NCBI RefSeq assembly: GCF_900104795.1
Contig: NZ_FNTG01000002.1
Coordinates: forward strand, 1,178,001-1,242,000
From: Burkholderia sp. WP9
GTDB lineage: Bacteria > Pseudomonadota > Gammaproteobacteria > Burkholderiales > Burkholderiaceae
Length of the DNA: 64,000 bases
Direction: 5' to 3'
Every line of letters begins with the position of its first letter. Position 1 is the first letter of the stretch. The translations under genes and the position numbers were made by a program. The notes under the pieces are model-generated. The model saw only the letters and a list, made by a program, of their open reading frames with translations. It did not search any database and was not told where the DNA came from. Positions 8,632 to 17,634 of this stretch are shown here, one piece after another.

Positions 8632-9999
8632 ATGAACTACGAACACCTCTTTGCCGACCTCACCACCAAAACGATCCGCATGGCGCTCGTCGGGCCGAAG
8701 GGCGGCTTCGGCAGGTCGCTGCTCGTGCAGTGCCGCGCGTTGCCGGCCCTCGAAATCGCGGCGCTCTGCGATCTCGACATTGCGGGCACGCTGGCGACGC
8801 TCGCGTCGCTCGGATTCTCCGCCGATGCCGCTATGGTCTGCAATAACGCCGACGACGTACGCGCCGCACGCGAGGCAAATCGCATTGCGCTCGTTGGCGA
8901 CTATCGGCTGCTCGATGAAGTGGCGCTCGATATCGTCGTCGAGGCGACCGGCCAGCCGGAAGTCAGCGTGCGCATCGCGCAGGCAGCGCTTCGGCGCGGC
9001 GTGCACGTGGCGATGGCCACGAAAGAAACCGATTCGGTAGTCGGCCCGTATCTGAACCGCCTTGCACTCGAACACAACGCTGTCTATACGACGCCGGACG
9101 GCGACCAGCCGAGCAACCTGATCGGTCTGGTCACGTGGGCGCGCGTACTCGGCTTCGATGTGGTCGCGGCGGGCAAGTCGAGCGAATACGACTTCATCTA
9201 CGACACGGGCGCGAAGACGGTCGACTATCTTGACCAGCGGCACGCTGCGTCGCTGGAGTTGTGCTGGACGCTCGGCGACGACGTCGCCGCGACCCTTGCC
9301 GCGCGTCGCGAAGCGTTTTCGATGTTGCCGCAAAGCGCGACGCCCGACTATTGCGAACTCAACGTGGTCGCGAATTCGACGGGCCTGCTGCCCGCCGCCG
9401 ACGCCCTCAACTATCCCCTCGCGCGGATTTCGGAACTCGCCGAGATCTTCGTGCCAAAGGAAGACGGCGGCATTCTTGAACGCACGGGTGTCGTGGACGT
9501 GTTCAACTGCCTGCGCCGGCCCGACGACGTGAGCTTTGGCGGCGGCGTGTTCGTGATCGTTCGCTGCAAGGACGACGAGACATGGCAATTGCTCAAGCAG
9601 AAGGGCCATATCGTCAGCAAAAGCGGCAAGTACGCCTGCATCTATCTCCCCTATCACCTGATGGGTCTCGAAACCGCGACTAGCCTCTTTTCGGCCGTGT
9701 TGACGCGCCGGCCGACCGGCAGCAGCAAGCAACTGCCGCACGCGCGCATGGTCGCGCGCGTCACCCGTGATTTCAAGGCAGGCGACACACTCAGCATGGG
9801 CGGGCATCACCATGTGATCGACGGGACCGTTGCCTTGTTGATCGATCAGGTCAAAGCCGACGGTGCAGCGCCGTTTTACCTGGCCGCGAACAAGAAACTG
9901 AAGGCGGACATCGCGAAAGGCAGCCTCGTGCCGCTCGATGCGCTCGAACTCGACGGATCAGCGCTCTACGACGCCTGGCAACAGAATCCGTCGCTGTAA
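8632..9999 (+). CDS. NAD(P)-binding oxidoreductase with C-terminal SAF domain (homoserine dehydrogenase-like, COG4091 type)
   Basis: 455 residues from ATG 8632. The frame is open further upstream, but that part overlaps the permease. The N-terminus IRMALVGPKGGFGRSLLVQ is a Rossmann nucleotide-binding loop. DIVVEATGQPEVSVRIAQ and VHVAMATKETDSVVGPYL resemble the homoserine-dehydrogenase/semialdehyde-reductase fold. The C-terminal part (about residue 375 onward, ARVTRDFKAGDTLSMGG) looks like a SAF domain. The gene sits between a GntP permease and two lactonase-type hydrolases, so a role in oxidising or reducing a sugar acid is plausible. True homoserine dehydrogenase activity is unlikely in this context. 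Confidence 0.8.
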   Translation: MNYEHLFADLTTKTIRMALVGPKGGFGRSLLVQCRALPALEIAALCDLDIAGTLATLASLGFSADAAMVCNNADDVRAAREANRIALVGDYRLLDEVALDIVVEATGQPEVSVRIAQAALRRGVHVAMATKETDSVVGPYLNRLALEHNAVYTTPDGDQPSNLIGLVTWARVLGFDVVAAGKSSEYDFIYDTGAKTVDYLDQRHAASLELCWTLGDDVAATLAARREAFSMLPQSATPDYCELNVVANSTGLLPAADALNYPLARISELAEIFVPKEDGGILERTGVVDVFNCLRRPDDVSFGGGVFVIVRCKDDETWQLLKQKGHIVSKSGKYACIYLPYHLMGLETATSLFSAVLTRRPTGSSKQLPHARMVARVTRDFKAGDTLSMGGHHHVIDGTVALLIDQVKADGAAPFYLAANKKLKADIAKGSLVPLDALELDGSALYDAWQQNPSL

Positions 10000-10106
10000 G
10001 AACCACTCGAGCGTGGGCGGATCGACGAATTGCGGCAGACGTTTGGCGCGCGCGGGTAGTGAGATCCGACCCGCCAGTGCGACGCAAACTATTAAACGGA
10101 GGAGAC

Positions 10107-11408
10107 ATGCAAACCGATATTCACGCGGCAGCCCCGCGCCACTCGATCCGCTCACTGCTGACGACCACGCGATGGCGTATGGTGCTCCTCCTGTTCGTGC
10201 TCTACACGGTGAATTGCATCGACCGGATGTCTCTATCCGTCGGTATGCCGTCGATCGTGCATGAATTCCATCTGAGCGCGACGATGCAGGGGTTGATCCT
10301 GTCGGCCTTCTTCTGGACTTACAGCACGTTCCAGATTCCCGCAGGCTGGGCCGCCGACCGCTATGGGGCGCGCCGCATGATCGGCATTTCCGCCGCATTG
10401 TGGGGCGGCTTCCAGTGCCTCGCGGGCTTCGCTGCGAACGGCTTCATGCTTCTCCTCACTCGCATCGGCCTCGGCATGTTCGAGGCGCCCTACATGCCCG
10501 CTGCGACCAAACTGAGCGCGTCGTGGCTGCCGCCGACAGAACGTGCCCGCGGCGTTACATTGATCGACAGCGGTGCACCGCTCGGGTCTGCAATCGGCGG
10601 TCTCGCCATAAGCGCGCTGATCGGCGCATCGGGATCGTGGCGCACGGCGTTCATCATCGTCGGCGCATTGACGGTGGCGCTTGGCTTCGTCGTGTATCGC
10701 CTGTTGCGCGACACGCCCGAACAGCATCCGGGCATCGACTCCGCTGAACAGGACTACATTCGCGCGCAGAAAGTGGCGGCGGGCGAAACGCCGCGCGCGA
10801 CGGCTGCACCGCTTTCGCGCGGCACGATCACGGCCATGGTGATCGGCCGAATCGGCTGGGCGATGGTGTTCTTCGGGCTCGTCACGTGGGGACCGAATTA
10901 TCTGTCCGTGGGCCGTGGTCTCGACATTCGCAGCATGGGCTTCGCGACCTTCGTCATCTTTCTTGCGGGCGCCGTAGGCGAAATTCTGTCGGGCATGACC
11001 GCCGACTGGCTGCAGAAACGCTTCTCGCGCGGCATGGCGTTCAAGATCCTGTTCGGCCTGTCCGGCGGCATGTCGCTGCTATGCCTGCTCACGCTGCCGT
11101 TCGTTGGCGATATCCGGCTCGCAGTGGCCGTGCTCGCGCTCGGCGTGTTCTTCCATCTGTGGGGCGGCCTCTACTGGATCATTCCAGCCATGCTGGCGCC
11201 GCGCGACCAGGTCGGACTCGTGGGCGGCGTGATGAATTTCGCAGGCACGGGTGGCGCGATCATCGTGCCAATCGCGGTTGGGATGATCGTCGATGTAACC
11301 GGCGGCTATCACATGGTCATCCTGTTCTTCGCGGCCTGTGCGCTGACCTATCTGATCGGCTCGCTGCTGATCGATTTCGGGCGCAACGCCGCAGGAGAGC
11401 GGGTATGA
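10107..11408 (+). CDS. MFS transporter, anion:cation symporter-like (ACS family)
   Basis: 433 residues with about 12 hydrophobic segments. ATG 10107 follows GGAGGAG at 10098-10104. The first-helix motif LYTVNCIDRMSLSVGMPSI and loop motif GWAADRYGARRMIG are typical of the glucarate/phthalate-type ACS carriers of the major facilitator superfamily. Its stop overlaps the next start (ATGA at 11405-11408). It probably imports an organic acid metabolised by the following hydrolases. The cluster has a second MFS carrier at its end. Confidence 0.88.
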   Translation: MQTDIHAAAPRHSIRSLLTTTRWRMVLLLFVLYTVNCIDRMSLSVGMPSIVHEFHLSATMQGLILSAFFWTYSTFQIPAGWAADRYGARRMIGISAALWGGFQCLAGFAANGFMLLLTRIGLGMFEAPYMPAATKLSASWLPPTERARGVTLIDSGAPLGSAIGGLAISALIGASGSWRTAFIIVGALTVALGFVVYRLLRDTPEQHPGIDSAEQDYIRAQKVAAGETPRATAAPLSRGTITAMVIGRIGWAMVFFGLVTWGPNYLSVGRGLDIRSMGFATFVIFLAGAVGEILSGMTADWLQKRFSRGMAFKILFGLSGGMSLLCLLTLPFVGDIRLAVAVLALGVFFHLWGGLYWIIPAMLAPRDQVGLVGGVMNFAGTGGAIIVPIAVGMIVDVTGGYHMVILFFAACALTYLIGSLLIDFGRNAAGERV

Positions 11409-12331
11409 AAATGCTTTACGACGGGCCGATCATCGACGCACACCAGCACTTCTGGGATCTGAAGGCCAACTTCTATCCGTGGCTGACCGGTGACACGCTC
11501 GTACCGCATCGCTACGGCGACTATTCGCCGATCAAGCGTGACTATCTACCCGCCAATTATCTGCGCGACAGCGCGGGGCAAAACGTAACCGGCAGCGTCT
11601 ATGTGGAAGCGGAGTGGACGCCGGACGATCCCGTCGGCGAAACCCGCTACGTGAAGCAACTCGCGGAAACGACGGGCCGCCCTAACGCAATGGTTGCTCA
11701 AGCCTGGCTCAACCGCGGCGATGTTGCCGAGGTGCTCGCCGCGCAGGCACGTTTTCCGCTCGTGCGCAGCGTGCGAAACAAGCCTGGCAATCCGGACTCG
11801 GCGGGCCGCACGTTGATGTCCAACGCCGCCTGGCGCGACGGTTACGCGTTGCTCGCGCATCACGGCCTGCACTTCGATCTGCAGGCGCCGTGGCAACAAC
11901 TCGTTGAAGCCACGACACTCGCGCGAGATTTTCCCGACACGCTACTCATTGTCAATCACGCCGGCGTGCCGGGCGACCGCTCGGCGGCGACGCTGCATGG
12001 CTGGCGCGAAGCACTTGCAACACTCGCGCGCTGCCCGAATGTCGCCGTCAAGGTGTCAGGGCTGTGCGAAACCGGCAAGCGCTGGAGCGTCGAAGCGAAC
12101 CAGCCGGTGCTCGATGCACTCCGCGACTCCTTCGGAGCGGAGCGCCTCATGTTCGGCAGCAACTTCCCGGTCGACGGCCTGTTCCTTTCCTTAGCCGATC
12201 TGATCGGCGGATTCCGCCAGCTCGTCGCCAGCTGGACACGAACGGAACAAGAGGCGTTTTTCAACGATACGGCGGTACGCGTGTATCGCCCGACTGCTCT
12301 GTCCGAGACACCATCACAGGAGCAAGCATGA
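11405..12331 (+). CDS. Amidohydrolase family protein, lactonase type (COG3618), copy 1
   Basis: 308 residues starting in an ATGA overlap with the MFS gene. The N-terminal IIDAHQHFWDL motif supplies metal-ligand His residues of the TIM-barrel amidohydrolase superfamily; VNHAGVP and FGSNFPVDG supply the later His and the catalytic Asp. This subgroup includes L-fuconolactonase and L-rhamnono-lactonase, which open sugar-acid lactones. The following gene is a paralog with the same start motif. Substrate is unknown. Confidence 0.85.
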   Translation: MKMLYDGPIIDAHQHFWDLKANFYPWLTGDTLVPHRYGDYSPIKRDYLPANYLRDSAGQNVTGSVYVEAEWTPDDPVGETRYVKQLAETTGRPNAMVAQAWLNRGDVAEVLAAQARFPLVRSVRNKPGNPDSAGRTLMSNAAWRDGYALLAHHGLHFDLQAPWQQLVEATTLARDFPDTLLIVNHAGVPGDRSAATLHGWREALATLARCPNVAVKVSGLCETGKRWSVEANQPVLDALRDSFGAERLMFGSNFPVDGLFLSLADLIGGFRQLVASWTRTEQEAFFNDTAVRVYRPTALSETPSQEQA

Positions 12332-13257
12332 CCCAACCGCCCCGCAACGCGCTCGGCTTCTACCTGCCGATCTTCGATGCGCATCATCATTTCTGGGATC
12401 TGTCCGACGGACACTTCCCGTGGCTCACCGACGACTACGACGACAGCTTCTTTCTCGGCGACTACCGCCGCATGTGCAATAACTTCCTGCCTCCGCAGTA
12501 TCGCGCCGCGACGGCCGGTTTCGATGTGATCGGTACCGTGCATGTCGAAGCCGAGCGCTCGCGTCACGAGCAGGTTCAGGAAACCGAATTCCTCACGAAG
12601 CTGAATGCAGCAACCGGCCTGCCGAGCGCAATCGTCGGGCATGTGTTCTTCGTGCAGCCCGATTGCGAGGCGGTGCTCGAGGGTCATGCGAAGAGTCCGC
12701 TTGCGCGAGGCGTGCGCTCGAAGCCCGAGATCTCGTCGGGCCCGGGCGAGTCCGTGCGCGGGCAGCCAGGTACGATGCAGGACGACGCGTGGTTGCGAGG
12801 TCTTGCGCTCCTCAACCGGTTTGGGTTTTCCTGGGACTTGCGGGTGCCGTACTGGCATCTAGGCGAGGCGGCAGAAGTCGCGCGCGCCTTCCCCGACACG
12901 CCGATCGTCACCAATCATCTCGGACTGCCACTCGATCGTTCCGACGAAGGCATCTCGATCTGGCGCAAGGGCATGGAAGCGCTCGCCGCCTGCCCGAATG
13001 TCTATCTGAAAGTATCGGAACTGGGCTTGCCGAACGGCACATGGGACAGCGCGAGCAACCGCCGCGTGATCCGCGAAGCAGTCGCTCTTTTCGGCTATGA
13101 CCGTTCGATGTTCGCGAGCAACCTGCCGGTTGGCAACCTGTCGGCCAGTTTCACCGAGATCGTCGCCGACGTGCTCGGCGCATTGCCTCACGCAACCGAA
13201 AGCGACTTGCGAAAACTCTTTGCCATCACCGCGCAACGGTTCTATCGCGTGACCTGA
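12328..13257 (+). CDS. Amidohydrolase family protein, lactonase type (COG3618), copy 2
   Basis: 309 residues; ATG 12328 overlaps the previous stop (ATGA) and is preceded by AGGAG at 12318-12322. FDAHHHFWDLSDG aligns with the start motif of the neighbouring paralog, and TNHLGLP and FASNLPVGN align with its later metal and catalytic segments. In the last motif the acidic residue seen in copy 1 (NFPVDG) is replaced (NLPVGN), so substrate or chemistry may differ. The two copies may act on successive or stereoisomeric lactones. Confidence 0.83.
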   Translation: MTQPPRNALGFYLPIFDAHHHFWDLSDGHFPWLTDDYDDSFFLGDYRRMCNNFLPPQYRAATAGFDVIGTVHVEAERSRHEQVQETEFLTKLNAATGLPSAIVGHVFFVQPDCEAVLEGHAKSPLARGVRSKPEISSGPGESVRGQPGTMQDDAWLRGLALLNRFGFSWDLRVPYWHLGEAAEVARAFPDTPIVTNHLGLPLDRSDEGISIWRKGMEALAACPNVYLKVSELGLPNGTWDSASNRRVIREAVALFGYDRSMFASNLPVGNLSASFTEIVADVLGALPHATESDLRKLFAITAQRFYRVT

Positions 13258-13301
13258 ACACCAATAGCACAGCAGATGACATAACCACCAAGGAGACCGC
13301 C

Positions 13302-14591
13302 GTGCCAACCATTGATGAGAACCTTCTCTTCCGCAAGATTTCGGTGCGGATCCTTCCGGTGCTGATGCTGGGCTTTTTCTTCTCGTATCTGGACCGTGTC
13401 AATGTGGGCTTTGCCAAGCTTCAGATGTCCGGCGACCTGCACTTCAGCGATGCCGTCTATGGTTTTGGCGCCGGCATATTCTTTCTCGGCTACTTTCTGC
13501 TCGAAGTGCCGAGCAATGTGATCCTGCACAAGGTGGGCGCACGCCGCTGGATTTCGCGCATCATGATCACCTGGGGTTTGCTTTCCTGCGCGACGATCTT
13601 CATCCGCACGCCGATGCAGTTTTACATCATGCGTTTTCTGCTCGGGCTGGCCGAAGCGGGGTTCATTCCCGGTGCGATCTACTACATGGCGCAGTGGTAT
13701 CCAGCAGCTCGCCGTGGACGCGCATGGGGCACGTTCTATATCGCGCTCGCGTCTTCGGGCGTGATTGGCGGCGTGCTGTCTGGCTCGATTCTCAAGTTCA
13801 TGTCAGGTATGGGCGGCATGCGCGGCTGGCAATGGCTGATTCTGTGCGAAGGGGTGCCGACAGTGCTGCTCGGCATCTATATCTTCTTCCGCATGAGCGA
13901 GGACATTCGCCGGGTGGACTGGCTCAATGCCGCTGAAAAGGATTATCTGAGCAGCCTGATGCTGAAGGAAGACAGCCACAAAATCTCGCACGGCTTTTCC
14001 GCTTTGCTCTCCAACGCGCGGGTGTGGACGCTGGTCGCGATCTACTTTGTCTACAACATGGGGCTCTATGCGATCAGCTTCTGGATGCCCACGTTGATCC
14101 AGAAAATGGGCACAACCGATACGTTCACCATCGGCGTGCTGAACGCTATCCCTGGCGTTTGTGCGATCGTCAGCATGCTCGCATTCGGCTACAGTGCCGA
14201 CCGCCACAACGATCGCAAGTGGCATCTGATCGCGGCATTTTCGATGGCCGCAATTGGCTTTGCACTGTGCGTGGTGTGGCAGAACGAACCAGTGCTTGGG
14301 ATCGTCGCGCTGTGCCTCGCGAATATGGGCGTGCTGTCGATTCCCGCGTTGTTCTGGAGCCTGCCGACCGCGTTCCTCGCCGGCGTCACCGCCGCGGCGG
14401 GCATCGCGATGATCAACTCGATCGGCAATCTGGCGGGATTCGTGGCGCCGTACATGATCGGTTATCTGAAGGAGTTGACTGGCCGCACGGATGTCGCCCT
14501 GCTGGTGGTGGCGAGCGGTCTCGTGATCGGTGCCCTGCTGGTCGCGATCGTACTGCGTGGACGGCGCAGACAGATCACCGTGCTGCCCTGA
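13302..14591 (+). CDS. MFS transporter, ACS family
   Basis: 429 residues, GTG start at 13302 placed by AGGAG at 13291-13295. First helix FFFSYLDRVNVGFAKLQM, then GFGAGIFFLGYFLLEVPSN and HKVGARRWISRIM, are characteristic of the phthalate/tartrate/glucarate group of MFS carriers. About 12 membrane helices. It lies 44 bp after the second lactonase gene and is probably the last gene of the cluster. It is only distantly similar to the first MFS protein (10107-11408), so the cluster may move more than one substrate. Confidence 0.88.
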   Translation: MPTIDENLLFRKISVRILPVLMLGFFFSYLDRVNVGFAKLQMSGDLHFSDAVYGFGAGIFFLGYFLLEVPSNVILHKVGARRWISRIMITWGLLSCATIFIRTPMQFYIMRFLLGLAEAGFIPGAIYYMAQWYPAARRGRAWGTFYIALASSGVIGGVLSGSILKFMSGMGGMRGWQWLILCEGVPTVLLGIYIFFRMSEDIRRVDWLNAAEKDYLSSLMLKEDSHKISHGFSALLSNARVWTLVAIYFVYNMGLYAISFWMPTLIQKMGTTDTFTIGVLNAIPGVCAIVSMLAFGYSADRHNDRKWHLIAAFSMAAIGFALCVVWQNEPVLGIVALCLANMGVLSIPALFWSLPTAFLAGVTAAAGIAMINSIGNLAGFVAPYMIGYLKELTGRTDVALLVVASGLVIGALLVAIVLRGRRRQITVLP

Positions 14592-14859
14592 CCGGAGCAT
14601 CGAAAAGAGCCGCAGTACGTAAGAAACGGCTGCTCGTTCTGTTGCTGATCGAGGCGCCAGAGGCGCCTCGTCTGCTTGCGCTGAAGCTTTATGCACAAGC
14701 GCATCACGCCATCATCGACGAGAAATGACATCTCGGGTCGTGACGCGCGGTGATTCATGCCGCTTATCTTCTGCTGAATCGCGATACCCCGGAGCAAGCG
14801 GCGAATCGCCTACACTACAGAATCAACGGACACTGCCATCCCCGCGACGTGACTCCGCC

Positions 14860-15129
14860 ATGGCGCACATCTTCTTCGCTGCTTCGATTCAGCGACATAT
14901 CGCAACGCCCGAGCGCGAGATCGACGCACGCACGCTGAGCGAAGCGCTCGAGGCCGTCTTCGCCGTGCAACCTCGACTGCGCGGCTACATCCTTGATGAT
15001 CAGGGCGCACTAAGGCGGCATCTCGCCGTGTTTGTGGATGGTCGGCGGGTGCGCGATCGACAACGCCTGTCCGATGCACTCGGCGAGCAGAGCCGGGTTT
15101 ATGTCGTGCAGGCGCTGTCGGGCGGGTAA
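14860..15129 (+). CDS. MoaD/ThiS-like beta-grasp protein with C-terminal Gly-Gly
   Basis: 89 residues from ATG 14860; the frame is open upstream but that part looks non-coding. MAHIFFAASIQRHI forms a likely first strand, and LSEALEAVFAVQPRLRGYIL then DGRRVRDRQRLSDALGE follow the ubiquitin-like layout of MoaD. The chain ends ...VVQALSGG, the exposed Gly-Gly used by sulfur carriers and ubiquitin-like modifiers. No MoeB/ThiF-type E1 is nearby. The partner gene 92 bp downstream is an Asp-box propeller. Whether it carries sulfur or modifies a protein is unknown. Confidence 0.75.
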   Translation: MAHIFFAASIQRHIATPEREIDARTLSEALEAVFAVQPRLRGYILDDQGALRRHLAVFVDGRRVRDRQRLSDALGEQSRVYVVQALSGG

Positions 15130-15220
15130 GTGGCCACGCAGATTCGAGCTTTGCATGAGATCGGAGTGAGCGCTAAAACGCCAACGCCGATCGACATCTG
15201 GACGACGGAGGACACTCCAC

Positions 15221-16378
15221 ATGAGCGATCGATTGCTTGTCGCGACCCGCAAGGGTCTGTTCGTTCTGCGAGCCAATGGAGCAGGCGTCTGGGAGTTCGG
15301 TGAGTTGCATTTCACCGGCGAGCCGGTGAGCATGGTGCTGCCTGATTCGCGCGACGGTTCGCTCTACGCGGCGCTCAATCTCGGCCACTTCGGCGTGAAG
15401 CTGCATCGTCGGCGCGCGGGCATGGCGGATTGGGACGAGTGCGCGGTTCCCGTCTACCCGCCGCAGCCTGCCGGCGAAACGCGGGCAGGCGACAGCGCAA
15501 ACGCCAATGTAGACACCGGCGCGGACAATGCGAACGCCGCCGCGCCCAGCGCGCCGCCTGCCTGGACGCTTCAGCAAATCTGGTCGCTCGAAACCGGTGG
15601 CCCAGACGAGCCAGGCGTCTTGTGGGCCGGCACGATTCCCGGTGGGCTGTTCCGTTCCGACGATGGCGGCGACACATGGGTGCTCAACCGTGCGCTGTGG
15701 GATCGCCCGGAGCGCCGCGAATGGTTCGGAGGCGGCTATGACGCGCCGGGCATCCATTCCGTGATGGTGGATCCGCGCGACAGCCGCCATGTGACGATCG
15801 GCGTATCGTGCGGCGGCGTTTGGCAAACGGTCAACGGCGGTGCGACCTGGCGCGTCACCGCCGAGGGCATGGAGGCTGACTACATGCCGCCGGAGCGGCG
15901 CGGCGACGCCAACGTGCAGGACCCGCACCGGGTCGTCCAATGCGCGGCAAATCCAGACACGTTGTGGACGCAGCATCACTGCGCAATCTTCCGCTCGACC
16001 GACGGTGCGGCACACTGGCAAAGAATCGAGGCGCAGCCATCGAGCTTCGGCTTTGCGGTTGCCGTGCATCCGCACGAGCCGGACACCGCCTGGTTCGTGC
16101 CTGCCGTGAAAGACGAGTGCCGGATTCCGGTTGACGGACGGTTCGTCGTCACGCGCACACGCGACGGCGGCCGCACGTTCGATCGCTTCTCGAGTGGCTT
16201 GCCGCCTGCCCCCGCGTATGACCTCGTGTATCGGCACGGCCTCGCGGTGGACGACTCCGGCAAGCGCCTCGCGATGGGGTCGACCACCGGCTCGCTATGG
16301 ACGTCCGATGACGGCGGCGAAAGCTGGCAATCGATTTCAGCGCATTTGCCGCCGGTTTATTGCGTCCGGTTTGGATGA
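15221..16378 (+). CDS. Asp-box (BNR) beta-propeller protein, sialidase-like
   Basis: 385 residues with ribosome site GGAGG upstream. At least five Asp-box-like turns are visible: SDDGGDTWVL, VNGGATWRV, STDGAAHWQRI, TRDGGRTFDRF and SDDGGESWQSI, which fold as propeller blades. Early text MSDRLLVATRKGLFVL is typical of the 'WD40/YVTN/BNR-like' or glycosyl hydrolase-annotated cytoplasmic family. No signal peptide is seen, which argues against a secreted sialidase. It is paired with the MoaD-like gene upstream, suggesting a joint function. Confidence 0.8.
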   Translation: MSDRLLVATRKGLFVLRANGAGVWEFGELHFTGEPVSMVLPDSRDGSLYAALNLGHFGVKLHRRRAGMADWDECAVPVYPPQPAGETRAGDSANANVDTGADNANAAAPSAPPAWTLQQIWSLETGGPDEPGVLWAGTIPGGLFRSDDGGDTWVLNRALWDRPERREWFGGGYDAPGIHSVMVDPRDSRHVTIGVSCGGVWQTVNGGATWRVTAEGMEADYMPPERRGDANVQDPHRVVQCAANPDTLWTQHHCAIFRSTDGAAHWQRIEAQPSSFGFAVAVHPHEPDTAWFVPAVKDECRIPVDGRFVVTRTRDGGRTFDRFSSGLPPAPAYDLVYRHGLAVDDSGKRLAMGSTTGSLWTSDDGGESWQSISAHLPPVYCVRFG

Positions 16379-16806
16379 CGGTCTTTGCCAATCGGACGGC
16401 GGCCTAAAGTGAAGGGTCGATAAGTTGCGCATACCCGCCAGTCCGCCGATATCCGCTGCCTGAGCGGACAAATCCGATCACCACCGTGCATTACCTGCTC
16501 GCGCGTGGACCAATGGCTCGACGAACGCGAGCGCCAACACGGGACTGGGGAACGAAATGTAGATGTCGGTAATACACACCAGGTGCCGCCATCACCACCC
16601 GACGCTTTTTCGATAGACGTAGACGACGCGATGTTCGTCGGCATGCGTTGCCCGAACAGGACAATCGCGCAGTAAGCTGTGAGTGAAGGTTAGCAATGAA
16701 ATTGTGCCGTAAAAGTTGTCAGTGAAAGTAAGCACCAGAAAATGCGGCGCACCCAATGGGCTATGCTAACCCTCGATGCGACCAGCCCAAAGTTTCCTAC
16801 AAAAAA
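16379..16806. other. Gene-free stretch with imperfect direct repeats
   Basis: No convincing gene is seen on either strand. Two 17-base imperfect direct repeats (14 of 17 identical, beginning GTGAGTGAA at 16679 and GTCAGTGAA at 16718) lie 39 bp apart just before the PAP2 gene. They may be remains of an insertion-sequence end or regulator sites. Confidence 0.45.
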
Positions 16807-17499
16807 ATGAACAGCTTCGATTCGTCTATCGAAACATATCTGTCCAACATACACTTCGGTCATTTCGCGACCCAATCCATAGAAGTCATCGCCGACCTTT
16901 ACACCTTCAAAGGCCTCGTGCTCATTCCCGTGCTGTGGTGGATGTGGTTTCAGCAGGACAAGCGCCGCGAATGGCGGCGGGAAATGGTTCTCGCCACGCT
17001 TCTCAGTAGCGTCGTGGCGCTCTTCGTCGGAAGACTGCTGACTCACTGGTTGCCGTTCAGAGTGCGCCCCATCTATAGCGACGAACTGCATCTGCACTTT
17101 GCAGGTAGCGCTATCAAGGACGCACTGCTGACAAGTTGGAGTTCCTTCCCAAGCGATCACGCGATGCTATGGATGGCGGTCGCCACCGGTATCTTCCTCG
17201 TGTGGCGGGGCATCGGTGTGCTGGCGGTTTCCTATACCGTGCTGTTCATTTGCGTTCCGCGCGCCTACCTGGGTTTTCACTACCCAACCGATTTGCTGGT
17301 GGGCGCCGCCTTGGGAATCGGAATCACCTATGTCATGACGCGAGATGCGATCCGCGTGCGCTATGCGATTCCTGCGCTGCGATGGATCGAGCGCTACCCG
17401 GGGCCTTCAGCGATGCTGGCCTTTATTCTGTGCCTCGAACTCGTTACGCAGTTCGACGAACTGCGCAGGCTGGCGAGCGGTGTGCTCAAATATCTATGA
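16807..17499 (+). CDS. PAP2 family membrane phosphatase
   Basis: About 230 residues from ATG 16807 (MNSFDSSIETYLSN); an upstream ATG at 16756 would add 17 polar residues. Several membrane segments are present (VLIPVLWWMWF, VVALFVGRLLTHWL, WMAVATGIFLVW). The three phosphatase signatures appear: FRVRPI, SSFPSDHAMLW and RAYLGFHYPTDLLVG (His nucleophile and Asp in the last). The family removes phosphate from lipids such as phosphatidic acid or undecaprenyl pyrophosphate at the membrane outer face. Confidence 0.85.
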   Translation: MNSFDSSIETYLSNIHFGHFATQSIEVIADLYTFKGLVLIPVLWWMWFQQDKRREWRREMVLATLLSSVVALFVGRLLTHWLPFRVRPIYSDELHLHFAGSAIKDALLTSWSSFPSDHAMLWMAVATGIFLVWRGIGVLAVSYTVLFICVPRAYLGFHYPTDLLVGAALGIGITYVMTRDAIRVRYAIPALRWIERYPGPSAMLAFILCLELVTQFDELRRLASGVLKYL

Positions 17500-17634
17500 A
17501 GCACGCGTTGCGGTGCGGCGCTGGGAGGCTATTCGGTGGTGGCGGCGCCCGAGCGAGTGATGTTATCGAAGCCAGGTTCATGCGCGTTTGCACGTCGGCC
17601 GATAGTTATTCAGCCACAGTGGATCGCTTTCAAC

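Noticed and set aside
8608..9813. 401-codon open frame antisense to the SAF oxidoreductase
   Set aside because: High-GC shadow frame; rich in Arg, Ala and His with no domain, and the plus-strand gene is convincing.
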